Assembly (NCBI GenBank): GCA_036351115.1
Contig: JAZBOL010000036.1
Span: 6,604-70,603, forward strand
Reading direction: 5' to 3'
Length of the DNA stretch: 64,000 nt
DNA from: Marinihelvus sp036351115
GTDB lineage: Bacteria; Pseudomonadota; Gammaproteobacteria; Xanthomonadales; SZUA-36
The notes below the pieces were generated by a model, which ran no database searches, had not been told where the DNA came from, and was given only the letters and a program-made list of their open reading frames with translations. Shown here piece after piece: positions 17,336 to 25,664 of the stretch (positions within the stretch are counted from its first letter, which is position 1; every line of letters begins with the position of its first letter). The position numbers and the translations under genes are program-made.

Positions 17336-18805
17336 ATGAACGCGTCACGCGGGTCAACGCCGAACGGCTCAGCGAGCGGCTCAGGTCGGGGCATCGCCGG
17401 GGCCCGGACCAGTCGGCGCGCATTCCTGGGTGGCCTCTCGGCGGCCGGACTGATTGCGGGCCTGCCACGTGGCGCCCTCGCTGACGACCGCCACGTGCTG
17501 GTGCTGGGAGCGGGCCTGGCCGGTCTCCGGGCCGCGTCCCTGTTGTCCGGCGCCGGGCTTGGCGTCACCGTGATCGAGGCCAGGAACCGGGTCGGCGGTC
17601 GGCTGTACACGCTCGATGCGGTGCCCGGGCACCCGGAAGGCGGCGGCAACACGATCGGACCCAACTATGGGCGGGTGATCAGCAGCGCCAGGGCGCATGG
17701 CGTGGCGCTGCACACGCCGCCCCGTGCCGAGGCCATGGGGCTGATTCTCGATGGCGAACGCGTAGCCCGGGACGACTGGCCGCAGTCCCCCCGCAACACC
17801 TTGCCGGACCCGCTGCGATCCCTGACGCCGGACCGCCTCGGCTTCGCCCTGTTGCGGGACAATCCGCTCGCCCGGTCCGACGCCTGGCGGTCTCCTGCCG
17901 CCGCCTCCCTGGACCAGGCGGCGACGGATTTTTATCGCGGTCTGGGTCTTGACGACTCCGCCCTGGCCTGGATCGATGCCAACAACTCCTACGGCAACCG
18001 CCTGGACGAGACCTCGATCCTGAGCCTGTTCCGGATGCACGCGAGCATCGGACGGGCCATTGCCATGCGCCAGCCTGCCTTCGAAGCGCGGGACGGCAAC
18101 CAACGCATCCCCGAGGCGATGGCCGCGGCCCTGCCGCAGCCCGTGGTGCTGGGGGAACGTGCCCGCTCCGTGCGGCAAACGGGAGAGGGGGTGGCGGTAA
18201 CCTGTGACAGTGGACGAACGTTCTTTGGGGATGCACTCGTGTGCACACTGCCATTGCCGGCGCTGCGCCGCGTGGAGGTTCAACCGGGGCTACCGTCAGG
18301 GCAGGCACTGGCGGTGAATACGGTCGACTATCACACGGTCACCCAGGCGCATTTCGTCGTGCGCGATCCCTGGTGGCCGGAACGGGGCGATCCGGGCGGC
18401 TGGTGGACCGACGGTCCGCTCGGACGGATTTTCACCCGGCAGGCGCCGGAAGGGCACTACAACCTGACCTGCTGGATCAACGGACGGCATTGTGATCCGT
18501 TTGACCGCCTGGCGCCGGACGCGGCGAAGCAGGCCATGGAAGAGGCCTTTTTCCTGCTCTTGCCCGAAGCCCGGGGACGCGCCGAATTGAAGGCGCTCGT
18601 GTCCTGGGCCAACGAGCCGCTGAACCAGGGAACCTGGGCCATCTGGCGGCCCGGCGAGATCGCGCGCTACGCGGACGCCCTGGCGAAGCCCCACGGCCGC
18701 ATCGCCTTCGCCGGTGAACACACGGCCTGGTCCAATTCGGGCATGGAGGGCGCCATGGAGTCCGGCGACCGGGCGGCGCTGGAGGTGATGCGATGGCTCG
18801 CATGA
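17336..18805 (+). CDS. Tat-exported FAD amine oxidase/dehydrogenase
   Basis: A 489-residue flavin amine oxidase. The N-terminus carries a twin-arginine signal (TSRRAFLGG, residues 25-33, then a hydrophobic stretch), so the folded FAD enzyme is likely exported to the periplasm. The dinucleotide fold follows as VLGAGLAGLRAASLL and VIEARNRVGGRLY. The C-terminal FAD motif is FAGEHTAWSNSGMEGAMESG. The next gene, a c-type cytochrome, overlaps by 13 bases, which suggests electrons pass to cytochrome c rather than directly to oxygen. The amine substrate is unknown. Confidence 0.87.
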   Translation: MNASRGSTPNGSASGSGRGIAGARTSRRAFLGGLSAAGLIAGLPRGALADDRHVLVLGAGLAGLRAASLLSGAGLGVTVIEARNRVGGRLYTLDAVPGHPEGGGNTIGPNYGRVISSARAHGVALHTPPRAEAMGLILDGERVARDDWPQSPRNTLPDPLRSLTPDRLGFALLRDNPLARSDAWRSPAAASLDQAATDFYRGLGLDDSALAWIDANNSYGNRLDETSILSLFRMHASIGRAIAMRQPAFEARDGNQRIPEAMAAALPQPVVLGERARSVRQTGEGVAVTCDSGRTFFGDALVCTLPLPALRRVEVQPGLPSGQALAVNTVDYHTVTQAHFVVRDPWWPERGDPGGWWTDGPLGRIFTRQAPEGHYNLTCWINGRHCDPFDRLAPDAAKQAMEEAFFLLLPEARGRAELKALVSWANEPLNQGTWAIWRPGEIARYADALAKPHGRIAFAGEHTAWSNSGMEGAMESGDRAALEVMRWLA

Positions 18806-19323
18806 GTCGCATGGCCGCCTTCGTCGCCGGTCGTGCGCCGGTATTGCCGCGGAACCGCGTGCACAAGGTCGGTCCGACGCTCGCCCTGGCGCTCGCTCCC
18901 CGACGCTGGGCAGCGCTCATGCTGGCGCTCGTCCTGTCCTGGCCAGTTTTGGTGTTCGCTCAGGGCAACGGTGATCCGCCGGGCGCGACCGGGAGTACGG
19001 GGCAGGACGCGGCAGGGCCCGCCGGGCTGTCGGGGAAGCAGGCCTTTCTCGCCTGTGCCGGTTGCCACAGCCTGGAAGCCGGTGCGCCCCACGGCGTCGG
19101 GCCCAATCTCCACGACCTGGCGGGACGACGCGCCGGCAGCGCAGAGGGCTACGCCTATTCGCCGGCGCTCCGGGCCGCGGACCTTGCCTGGGACAGGGGA
19201 ACGCTGACCGCGTGGATCGTCCAGGCCGAGAGCGTCGTGCCCGGCACCTGGATGCTTTATCACAACCACCTCGAACCCGGTGAGGTCACTCGCCTGGTCG
19301 ACTACCTGCTGGCGCCGCGCTGA
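18793..19323 (+). CDS. Class I c-type cytochrome
   Basis: A 176-residue exported cytochrome c. A hydrophobic segment ALMLALVLSWPVLVFA (residues 41-56) is the signal peptide or anchor, preceded by an unusually long basic N-terminus. The haem site is CAGCH (Cys88-His92), followed by GVGPNLHDLAGRRAG as in small class I cytochromes. A Met in PGTWMLYHN is the likely sixth ligand. It overlaps the amine oxidase gene by 13 bases and is its probable electron acceptor. The translation start is uncertain because several Met codons lie near the N-terminus. Confidence 0.85.
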   Translation: MARMSRMAAFVAGRAPVLPRNRVHKVGPTLALALAPRRWAALMLALVLSWPVLVFAQGNGDPPGATGSTGQDAAGPAGLSGKQAFLACAGCHSLEAGAPHGVGPNLHDLAGRRAGSAEGYAYSPALRAADLAWDRGTLTAWIVQAESVVPGTWMLYHNHLEPGEVTRLVDYLLAPR

Positions 19324-19348
19324 GCGCCGCCAATCACTGGATTCACCG

Positions 19349-20764
19349 ATGGAAAAAACGACCCTCGTCCTCATCACGCTGGTCGCCTACAAGCTGCTGC
19401 TCATCGGTATCGGCTTCTGGGCCAGCCGCAGGAACTCGGACGAGGAGGATTTCTTTCTGGGCGGTCGCGGCCTCGGACCGGTCGTGGCCGCCATCAGCTA
19501 TTCCTCCAGCGCCTCTTCGGCCTGGACCCTGCTGGGGCTCAGCGGCGCCGCCTACATGCTGGGGCTGCGGGTGGTCTGGATCGCCCTGGGTTCGATCATC
19601 GGCATGTTCGTCGCCTGGTTCTGGATCGGGCCCCGACTCCGGGTCTACAGCCGCGAGAAAGGCAACCTGACCCTGACGGACTTCCTGGCCGAAGGGTCCG
19701 GGGGCGGCACGCGCCGTGCCATCGTGCTGTGCACGTCGATCATCATCATCTTCACCTTCGCCTTTTACGTGGCGGCCCAGTTCCAGGGCGCGGGCAACAC
19801 CTTTTCCAGCACCTTCGACCTGGGCATGACCGAGAGCATCCTCATCGGTGCCGCCATCATCATGATCTACACGCTGCTCGGCGGCTTCTGGGCCGTGAGC
19901 GTGACGGACACGGTGCAGGGCCTGCTCATGGCCTTCACCGCCGTGCTGTTGCCGGTGGCGGCCCTGATGGAGGTCGGCGGGTTCAGCGGCTTCTGGCAGG
20001 GACTGCAGGCCGTGAGCACGCCGGCGCAGCTCAGCCTTACCGGCGGCAATGCGGGGCTCATGGCAGTCGGCGTCATCGTCGGCAGCCTGAGCATCGGTTT
20101 CGGCACCTATGGCCAGCCGCACCTGCTGGTGCGTTTCATGGCGCTGCGCGACGACAGCGCGCTTCGCCAGGCGCGGCTGATCACCATCGTCTGGTACCTG
20201 GTCGTGTTCCTGGGCATGGTGTTTGTCGGCCTGGTGGGCCACGTGCTGCACGCGGGCATCGACAACCCGGAAACCATTTTCTTCGTCCTGACCGAGAGCC
20301 TGTTCACCCCGATCATCGGCGCCGTGCTGCTGGCGGCCGTGCTGTCGGCCATCATGTCCACGGCGGACAGTCAGCTGCTGGTAGCGGCCTCGGCGATTTC
20401 GCACGACCTGGGCCTCGGGGGCGAGCGCAATCGCCTGCTGTATTCACGATTGGCGATCGTGATGCTGGTGGTCTTTGCGGTACTGGTTTCCCTGTACCTG
20501 CCGGAGGCGATCTTCAGCCGTGTGCTCTTCGCCTGGATCGCGCTGGGTTCGGCCTTCGGGCCGACGGTGTTCGCCCGCCTGGCCGGGGTACCGCTCCAAC
20601 CGCGAGGCGTGCTGGCGTCCATCCTGACCGGCTTCGGCCTGGCCGTCACCTTTTACCTGTTGCCCAATACGCCGGGCGATATCCTGGAGCGGCTGGTGCC
20701 GTTTTGCGCGGCGCTCGCGGTCTTGCTCATGGTAAGAGCGCGTCACGGAGGGTTGGGGCCCTGA
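19349..20764 (+). CDS. Sodium:solute symporter (SSS family)
   Basis: A 471-residue symporter with about 12-13 helices. The segments DEEDFFLGGRGLGPVVAAIS and SSSASSAWTLLGLSGAAY match the PutP/PanF-type SSS signature. LLAAVLSAIMSTADSQLLVA in the second half matches the conserved helix with a Na+-site Ser. Members take up proline, pantothenate or other carboxylates and amines with sodium. The start at 19349 lies 25 bases after the cytochrome stop, so uptake is probably linked to the amine oxidase operon. Confidence 0.87.
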   Translation: MEKTTLVLITLVAYKLLLIGIGFWASRRNSDEEDFFLGGRGLGPVVAAISYSSSASSAWTLLGLSGAAYMLGLRVVWIALGSIIGMFVAWFWIGPRLRVYSREKGNLTLTDFLAEGSGGGTRRAIVLCTSIIIIFTFAFYVAAQFQGAGNTFSSTFDLGMTESILIGAAIIMIYTLLGGFWAVSVTDTVQGLLMAFTAVLLPVAALMEVGGFSGFWQGLQAVSTPAQLSLTGGNAGLMAVGVIVGSLSIGFGTYGQPHLLVRFMALRDDSALRQARLITIVWYLVVFLGMVFVGLVGHVLHAGIDNPETIFFVLTESLFTPIIGAVLLAAVLSAIMSTADSQLLVAASAISHDLGLGGERNRLLYSRLAIVMLVVFAVLVSLYLPEAIFSRVLFAWIALGSAFGPTVFARLAGVPLQPRGVLASILTGFGLAVTFYLLPNTPGDILERLVPFCAALAVLLMVRARHGGLGP

Positions 20765-20887
20765 CCGAAATCTCCAGGATGCTGGGTCGTGTTCGGACCC
20801 GGGCTGTGCTGCCCGGATTGTAAAGTTCTCCGGTCCGGCCATGCCGCGAGTTGCTGGCCATGCCCAGGGACTCCGTGGGTTGAGCGA

Positions 20888-20998
20888 TCAGTTGACCTGG
20901 ATTTCGACCGTGCCCACTTCGACGGCGTCCAGGAAGGCGCTGTTGACGAGCGAGAGAAAGTCGCCGATGCATTGCGGGTGGCCGGTAGCTGCGGGTCT
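20888..20998 (-). pseudogene. Possible C-terminal gene remnant in a 327-base gap
   Basis: The gap 20765-21091 has no convincing complete gene. On the minus strand a frame with coding-like codon use ends ...GDFLSLVNSAFLDAVEVGTV and then EIQVN before a TGA at 20888. It has no start codon and continues in frame from just after the EamA stop codon. It could be the tail of a decayed gene or chance. I do not recognise the family. Confidence 0.25.
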
Positions 20999-21091
20999 TG
21001 ACTGGGGCCGGATTTCGAACCGGCTCCCGGTAAGCGAGGGTTGCTTTTGGCTGAACGCGGACCCGTCCCGCGCAGCCTGTCGAGCATCGGC

Positions 21092-22018
21092 TTACCGGTC
21101 GCCATGATCCGTTGCATGGACCCAGCTCATCAATCCGATCGAAATCAGTACCAGAAGGATTCCCGGCAAGTGAATCCACTCGAAAGTTTCATCCAGCAGG
21201 AGGTAAGAAAGGAGCAACGCGCTCAGGGACATCACTGACATGAACCCGGCAGCTGTAGAAGCCTCGGTACGTGCCAGTCCCGAGTACCAGAAGGCGGACC
21301 CCGCGCTCAGCGTCCCCAGGCTCCACCAGCCAAGAGCCCACCAGGTTTTCGCGCTCACGGCACCAAAGTCCGCCTGCTCAAAATCGAACAGAAAAGCCAG
21401 GAGGGTGAACAGTGGGATGGACAGCGCCGTCGAGAGAAAAGTGACGAGCAAAGGCGGAAGATGGTCCGTCGCCTTTTTTCCCATCAGCGTGTACACGGCC
21501 TCGCAGCTGATTGCCCCCATCACGAGCGCGACACCCAGAAAGAACATGGGACCGCTCGAATCCGAGAACTCCCCACGATGAATGTTGATAAAAATGAGCC
21601 CGCCGACCCCCGTACCAATGGCGATGATGCGGCGCCAGCCAAGCGGTGAACCCAGAAAGAGAAAGGCGCCGAGCGCTGTCAGTGCCGGTGTAAAGCTCAT
21701 GATGATGCTTCCGGCGACGCCCGTGATGTATTTCATGCCGTAAATGAGCAGCAGGGTGAAACCGACCATGCCGAACAGAGCGATGAGCGAAACCTCTCGC
21801 CACGCACGACCATTCATGCCTGCAAGATTCCCGCGCAGATCTTTCATGACGAAGGGGGCAAGCGAAAGGGCTCCGAGCGTTACGCGAAGCAAGGACGCCG
21901 TAAAAACAGGCAGGCCTTCGCCAACGAGCTTGCTGATGGGGGTGGCACTGCCGAACAGTGCCATCCCGGCAATCAGCAGTGTGACGCCAGCCAGCTTGCT
22001 TGAATCATGAGTCGCGAT
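21092..22018 (-). CDS. EamA/DMT-family transporter with apparent ATC start
   Basis: A drug/metabolite-type carrier of about 308 residues, with ten helices in two EamA repeats. Sequence includes FTPALTALGAFLFLGSPLGW and LLSYLLLDETFEWIHLPGIL, both typical. The first ATG (21964) falls inside helix 1, so the gene must begin upstream. The frame there contains no ATG, GTG or TTG. An ATC at 22018 has an ideal GGAGGT six bases before it and would restore a full helix 1 (KLAGVTLLIAGMALFGSATP). The conservative alternative is 21092-21964 (290 residues). It is preceded by a small leader ORF ending TAATC. Confidence 0.75.
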   Translation of the reverse strand: MATHDSSKLAGVTLLIAGMALFGSATPISKLVGEGLPVFTASLLRVTLGALSLAPFVMKDLRGNLAGMNGRAWREVSLIALFGMVGFTLLLIYGMKYITGVAGSIIMSFTPALTALGAFLFLGSPLGWRRIIAIGTGVGGLIFINIHRGEFSDSSGPMFFLGVALVMGAISCEAVYTLMGKKATDHLPPLLVTFLSTALSIPLFTLLAFLFDFEQADFGAVSAKTWWALGWWSLGTLSAGSAFWYSGLARTEASTAAGFMSVMSLSALLLSYLLLDETFEWIHLPGILLVLISIGLMSWVHATDHGDR

Positions 22019-22116
22019 TACCGGACCTCCGGCCGCTTCGGTTTGCGGGCCACGTGCCGGCGGGCGTCCGGGAGCAGCCGATAAGACGGAATGCTCAACC
22101 GGGATGTCTGGCTCAT
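22018..22116 (-). CDS. Possible 32-codon leader ORF before the EamA gene
   Basis: An ATG at 22116 opens a 32-residue basic reading frame (MSQTSRLSIPSYRLLPDARR...) whose TAA stop shares a base with the ATC proposed as the EamA start (TAATC). The arrangement mimics the common TAATG coupling. It resembles no family I know. It may only guide ribosomes to the next gene, or may be chance. Confidence 0.3.
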   Translation of the reverse strand: MSQTSRLSIPSYRLLPDARRHVARKPKRPEVR

Positions 22117-22150
22117 CGGGCGTCCTGTTCCTCGAGGTCCCGGCGAAATG

Positions 22151-22849
22151 CTAACACGCCGCCGCCTGCAGGCAGGCTTCGGCCAGGCACGCGTTGGAGC
22201 TGAAGACGGGAAGCCCCAGACGCTCGCGGAGCGGCTCGAGCAGGGGCAGGGTCGGCAGGCCGGTACCCGTGACGAGGAGGGCGTCGGCCCGCAGGCGCGG
22301 CTGGTCGCCGCCGGCGAGGTCCTCGATGAAGCGGGTACAGACGGCTTCCGGGTCCAGCGCGTAGATGTCCCGGGTGTCGGTCATGCCGGCCGCGGCCGTG
22401 GTCGCAGCAACCACGTCGAAGCCCCTTCTCGTCCAATGGGCCGAACAAGCCTCGGCAATCCAGGCCGGGTAGGGGCTGGCGATGGCCAGACGCTGTACGT
22501 TTTCCTCCCGAAGGATCTGCTCGATCGCCTGGCCGGCCGTGAGCACCGGATAGCCGAAAAGTTCGGTCAGCTCGATGCAGCGCTGGTTTTCGAGCCCTGG
22601 TTCGATCAGGTAGCTGCTCGCCGTACACGCAAACCCGAAGGCGTCGAGTTGGAGGCCGCCGAAGCTTCTCAGCGACGCCTCCAGGCCGTCGAAATAGGCC
22701 ACCAGGCGCGTGCGGGAGTCGCCCGCCGCCACGCTGCGGGTGACCAGCATGTTCACGTTCTGCGGAAAGAGCGCGCGCAGCTCCGGCTCCACCGTGGGAT
22801 TGGCCATGGGGGTGGCGATACCGATGCGCAGGGAAAGGGGGGGTGTCAT
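22151..22849 (-). CDS. Arylmalonate decarboxylase / maleate isomerase family protein
   Basis: A 232-residue member of the Asp/Glu racemase superfamily (AMDase, maleate cis-trans isomerase). The first active-site loop is FACTASSY (Cys75), and LAIASPYPAW keeps the conserved Tyr (Tyr127). The second active-site position, Cys188 in AMDase (LLSCGGLLTL), is Gly195 here (LLVTGTGLPTL). PVFSSNACL matches the PVVSS segment. So it has one catalytic Cys, at the position opposite to that in AMDase. It probably acts on a carboxylate by decarboxylation or isomerisation. It is divergent from an FAD monooxygenase, with an AT-rich element between. Confidence 0.8.
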   Translation of the reverse strand: MTPPLSLRIGIATPMANPTVEPELRALFPQNVNMLVTRSVAAGDSRTRLVAYFDGLEASLRSFGGLQLDAFGFACTASSYLIEPGLENQRCIELTELFGYPVLTAGQAIEQILREENVQRLAIASPYPAWIAEACSAHWTRRGFDVVAATTAAAGMTDTRDIYALDPEAVCTRFIEDLAGGDQPRLRADALLVTGTGLPTLPLLEPLRERLGLPVFSSNACLAEACLQAAAC

Positions 22850-22891
22850 GATGGCCGTTTACCCGGGAAAGCCGCTCTGGCTGCTTTGTCA

Positions 22892-22909
22892 CAATGATAT
22901 AATCATAAG
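22892..22909 (+). promoter_or_regulatory. AT-rich dyad E between divergent genes
   Basis: CAATGATATAATCATAAG lies in the 113-base divergent gap between the isomerase and monooxygenase genes. It contains a dyad ATGAT-ATA-ATCAT and a TATAAT. The AATGATAT half is shared with boxes D and G, so it may bind the same regulator, or be promoter sequence. Confidence 0.42.
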
Positions 22910-22962
22910 TCTTATCCAAGCCGTCCAGAGGTGCCTCTGTCCATGACTGCTTTTCCATAACC

Positions 22963-24156
22963 TTGGGCGATTCGATCACCATCATCGGCGCCGGCCCGGC
23001 CGGGCTGTGCTGCGCGCTCTGGCTGGTCGAGGCCGGTCACCGGGTAACGGTGCTCGAAAAGCAGACCGGGCTGCCGGAGGACATGCGGGCCTCGACCTTT
23101 CACCCCGCGACCCTGGACCTGCTCGACGGCTCCGGGGTGACGAAAACCCTGCTTGGGCAGGGCACGCGGGTGAGGCGCTGGCAGTACCTGCGCCACGGCC
23201 ACGACGAACGTATCGTCTTCGATCTCGCCGCCATTGCCGACAGCACCGGGCATCCCTACCGCCTGCAGGTAGAGCAATTTCGCCTGACGAGCGCCATCGT
23301 CCAGCGCCTGCGCGATCATCCGGGCTTTCGCCTGCTTCGAGGCGCCCGGTTAGCCGGGCTGGAAGGGGGGCGCGACACGGTGCGCTACCGCTACGAGCAA
23401 CACGGGGAATCGATCGAGGACCAGGCCCAATGGCTGATCGCCGCGGACGGCGGCCGCAGCACGGTTCGCAAAATCCTGGGGCTGAGTTTCGAGGGCAGCG
23501 TCTTCCCTCGCACCTCCATCACCCTCGTGCTCGATCACCGGTTCCAGGACGACGCACCCGGTCTGCTGGGCGTCAACTATGTATGGACCGACGATGGCCA
23601 CTACAGCCTCATGCGGGTCCGGGATCTCTGGCGCTTCAGCTTTTCGCCGGAGGATGAAGAGAATCCCGTGGAGGCCCAGGACGCAAAGGCGGCCCAGGCG
23701 CGGCTGCAGGCCGTGTTTCCCCGGGATCGGCCTTACCGGATCGCGCAGCTTAACCACTACACCCTGCACCAGCGTTGTCTTGAACGTTTCCGGTTGGGGC
23801 GCATCCTGTTCTGCGGCGATAGCGCGCACCTCAACAGTCCGGCCGGCGGCATGGGCATGAACAGTGGCATTCACGATGCGGCGTGCCTGGTGGAGCACCT
23901 GCTGCCCGTGCTGGCGGGCAAGGCCGGCGAGGGGCACCTGGACCGCTACGATCGCCGACGTCGCACCATCGCCCTCGACGAGGTGCAGCGGCTTTCGGCG
24001 CGCAACTACCGGCGCCACCGGGAAACCGATCCCGAGCGGCGCTCGGTCATCTGGGCCGATCTCGCGGCGACGGCGGCGGATCGCGAGCGCCACCGGGACT
24101 TTCTGCTTGATTCATCCATGCTGCGGTCGCGGCAGCGCGAACGGGAGATCGACTGA
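22963..24156 (+). CDS. FAD-dependent monooxygenase (PHBH/UbiH type)
   Basis: A 397-residue group A flavin monooxygenase, which hydroxylates a substrate using NAD(P)H and oxygen. ITIIGAGPAGLCCALWL is the FAD-binding fold, LIAADGGRSTVRK is the DG motif, and RILFCGDSAHLNSPAGGMGM is the second FAD motif. No ATG starts this frame: a TTG at 22963 is used here. An ATG at 22943, preceded by AGAGG, opens MTAFP and then stops, but joins this frame if one T is added to a TTTT run (22951-22954). The next gene, an aldehyde dehydrogenase, overlaps by 1 base. It may open an aromatic-type degradation route. Confidence 0.85.
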   Translation: MGDSITIIGAGPAGLCCALWLVEAGHRVTVLEKQTGLPEDMRASTFHPATLDLLDGSGVTKTLLGQGTRVRRWQYLRHGHDERIVFDLAAIADSTGHPYRLQVEQFRLTSAIVQRLRDHPGFRLLRGARLAGLEGGRDTVRYRYEQHGESIEDQAQWLIAADGGRSTVRKILGLSFEGSVFPRTSITLVLDHRFQDDAPGLLGVNYVWTDDGHYSLMRVRDLWRFSFSPEDEENPVEAQDAKAAQARLQAVFPRDRPYRIAQLNHYTLHQRCLERFRLGRILFCGDSAHLNSPAGGMGMNSGIHDAACLVEHLLPVLAGKAGEGHLDRYDRRRRTIALDEVQRLSARNYRRHRETDPERRSVIWADLAATAADRERHRDFLLDSSMLRSRQREREID

Positions 24157-25655
24157 TGGCTTTGCCAACGGACAGCCGGACGGAGGCGGTGTTCCACCTG
24201 ATGGGTGGGGAATCCGTGCCGGGTGAGGGCGACCGCTTCGCGGTGATCGATCCGGCCACGGAGTTGGAGATCGGCGCCTTTCACGAAGCCACTCCCGGCC
24301 AGGTGGACGAGGCCGTCATGAGCGCGCGGGTTCGATTCGAAGCCGGCGACTGGCGCCAGGCGCCGGTCCCTGAGCGTCAGGCCGTGCTGCGTCGCGTGGC
24401 CGGTGCCATCCGCGACGAAGCGAACAGCCTGGCCGAGCTGGAAAGCGCCTGCGCAGGCTTGCCCATCGCTCACTTGAAATCACGCCAGGTGCCGCGGGCC
24501 GCGGAAAACTTCGATTTCTTCGCCGAGGTCATCGGCCAGATCGCCGGCGAGACCTTCGAGCAGATGCCGGGTTACCTGACACTGGTCACCCGCGAGGCCG
24601 CCGGTGTCTGCGCGCTGCTGTCTCCCTGGAACGCGCCCCTGGCGCTTTCGAGCATGCAGGTTGCCTCGTGCATCGCTTTCGGCAACGGCTGTGTTTTGAA
24701 GCCTTCGGAGCACACGCCCCTGGCGGTGCACCGCATGGTCGAGCTCATGGGCGAGGCCGGCTTGCCGCCCGGCGTGGTCAACGTGGTTCACGGCACGGGC
24801 CCGGTCACCGGAGATGCCCTGGTGCGGCATGCGGGCGTGGACCGCATCGCCTTCACCGGGGGTTCGGCGACGGCGCGGCATATCATGGCGGCCGCGGCCG
24901 AGCACCTGGCCCCGGTGCATTTCGAGCTCGGCGGCAAGTCGGCCAACCTCGTGTTCGCGGATGCGGACCTGGACCGCGCGCTCGACGGCTCGCTGGTGAA
25001 CATCTTCAGCAATAACGGCCAGATTTGCATTGCCGGATCGCGCATCCTGGTGGAGCGGTCCGTGGCCGACGCGTTCATCGACCGGTTCGTGGTCCGGGCC
25101 CGGGCCCTGCGGGTCGGCGACCCGAAGGACCCGGCCACCGAGGCCGGGCCGCTGGCCTTCGAGGCCCACCTCGAGCGTGTCCTCGCCTACGCCGACCTGG
25201 CCCGGGAGGAGGGCGAGGTACTGTGCGGCGGCCGGCGGCACCCGGAGTTCGAACGCGGTTACTACATGGAGCCGACGGTGGTGCGGGTTGAAGACAACCA
25301 GCGTCGCATCTGCCAGGAGGAGGTGTTCGGCCCGTTCGTCACGATCCAGGTCTTCGACGACGAGGCCGAGGCCCTGGCCATCGCGAACGACTCGGACTAC
25401 GGTCTCGTGGCCTACGCCTGGACCCGCGACCTGGAGCGTACCCTGAGGCTGCAGCAGGGGCTGCAGGCCGGTACGGTGTGGATCAACACGCCCCTGGCGC
25501 GCGATCTCCGGGCGCCCTTCGGCGGCTTCAAGCAATCCGGCATCGGCCGGGACGGCCCGCGCCAGAGCGCCGAATTTTTCACCGAGGAAAAGGCCACCAT
25601 CGTTCCCCGCGGACCGGTGGCCATCAAGGCCCTGGGCGCCGGAGAGGCGGATTGA
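24156..25655 (+). CDS. Aldehyde dehydrogenase (HpaE-like semialdehyde dehydrogenase)
   Basis: A 499-residue ALDH that converts an aldehyde to its acid with NAD(P). Landmarks are LLSPWNAPLALSSM, FTGGSATARH, the base in HFELGGKSANLVF (Glu257), the catalytic Cys in NNGQICIAGSR (Cys291), EEVFGPFVTIQVF and GGFKQSGIGRDG. It reads most like 5-carboxymethyl-2-hydroxymuconate-semialdehyde dehydrogenases, so a ring-cleavage semialdehyde is possible. Its ATG overlaps the monooxygenase stop (TGATG), and a 9-base gap leads to an FAD oxidase, which points to one operon. Confidence 0.9.
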   Translation: MALPTDSRTEAVFHLMGGESVPGEGDRFAVIDPATELEIGAFHEATPGQVDEAVMSARVRFEAGDWRQAPVPERQAVLRRVAGAIRDEANSLAELESACAGLPIAHLKSRQVPRAAENFDFFAEVIGQIAGETFEQMPGYLTLVTREAAGVCALLSPWNAPLALSSMQVASCIAFGNGCVLKPSEHTPLAVHRMVELMGEAGLPPGVVNVVHGTGPVTGDALVRHAGVDRIAFTGGSATARHIMAAAAEHLAPVHFELGGKSANLVFADADLDRALDGSLVNIFSNNGQICIAGSRILVERSVADAFIDRFVVRARALRVGDPKDPATEAGPLAFEAHLERVLAYADLAREEGEVLCGGRRHPEFERGYYMEPTVVRVEDNQRRICQEEVFGPFVTIQVFDDEAEALAIANDSDYGLVAYAWTRDLERTLRLQQGLQAGTVWINTPLARDLRAPFGGFKQSGIGRDGPRQSAEFFTEEKATIVPRGPVAIKALGAGEAD

Positions 25656-25664
25656 GTCCGACTC

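Noticed and set aside
21000..21040. tRNA-like T-arm (GGTTCGAAATCC) on the minus strand
   Set aside because: No matching acceptor stem, anticodon arm or CCA end can be folded around it. The sequence is more likely part of a decayed reading frame.
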